Shown in pieces: positions 63,932 through 64,000 of a stretch of DNA of 64,000 nucleotides. The notes under the pieces are model-generated. The model was not told the DNA's origin. It saw only the letters and a list, made by a program, of their open reading frames with translations, and did not search any database. Origin of the DNA: Haematococcus lacustris. Its lineage: Eukaryota; Chlorophyta; Chlorophyceae; Chlamydomonadales; Haematococcaceae. The stretch covers positions 1,381,466-1,445,465 of the forward strand of contig JASKMD010000009.1 in NCBI GenBank assembly GCA_030144725.1, read 5' to 3'. Within the stretch, counting starts at the first letter, position 1; each line of letters opens with the position of its first letter. A program made the translations under genes and the position numbers.

Positions 63932-64000
63932 GTGAGGCTCCTAGCTCCTTGCCACCTGCACACCCTCTGCAGCTGAGGGGCAGGCAGGGTGCAGGGGGTG

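Overview
The window looks like nuclear DNA of a green alga, most likely a chlorophyte of the Volvocales/Chlamydomonadales (Haematococcus-like is my best guess, from memory only). The evidence is spliced genes with GT-AG introns and phase-consistent exon joins, a chloroplast GUN4 gene, GC-rich introns full of GGGGCA-type and CAG-type repeats, and a retrotransposon of the dual-endonuclease (Dualen/RandI) type known from Chlamydomonas. Nothing looks prokaryotic.

Host genes in order: a partial zinc-finger exon (1-179, +); GUN4, tetrapyrrole-synthesis regulator (7120-9674, -, five exons resolved); a mitochondrial carrier family protein (10677-17733, -, eight exons); an unknown protein (18296-19332, +); a bromodomain plus CW-zinc-finger chromatin protein, 3' part only (24057-25939, +); and threonyl-tRNA synthetase (57246-63931 and beyond, +, eleven exons resolved, running off the right edge). 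They share no pathway or operon.

Mobile DNA fills most of the rest. A complete hAT-like transposon with 15-bp inverted ends lies at 223-4546. A Fanzor/TnpB-like RuvC-half gene lies at 22274-23050 (-), and its 3' tail recurs at 23649-23792. Two copies of a Crypton-like tyrosine-recombinase gene face each other at 26977-27396 (+) and 53257-55888 (-).

The main feature is a nest of insertions between 29587 and 53256. A Ty3/gypsy-type LTR element (LTRs 345 bp, 5-bp target duplication GGGCT) landed in the right-hand Crypton-like gene and cut off its last exon. Its 5' LTR was then hit twice: by an 839-bp hAT-type non-autonomous element (8-bp duplication AAGCTGAG) and by a giant LINE on the minus strand (30612-49809, 15-bp duplication). 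The LINE reading frame was in turn interrupted by a 2.95-kb DNA element (32874-35826, TA duplication) made mostly of minisatellite arms in opposite orientation. Removing that element and one TA puts the LINE frame back in register.

The LINE is the most remarkable object. It encodes one polyprotein of about 5,300 codons with, in order: a repeat-rich, membrane-segment-containing N-terminal half; a 2A ribosome-skipping motif; a Josephin-like cysteine protease candidate; an APE endonuclease; reverse transcriptase; a PHD finger; RNase H; and a CCHC motif with a restriction-like endonuclease. No ATG is visible near its 5' end, so the copy is probably 5'-truncated. All exon and domain calls come from reading the sequence by eye, with no database search.
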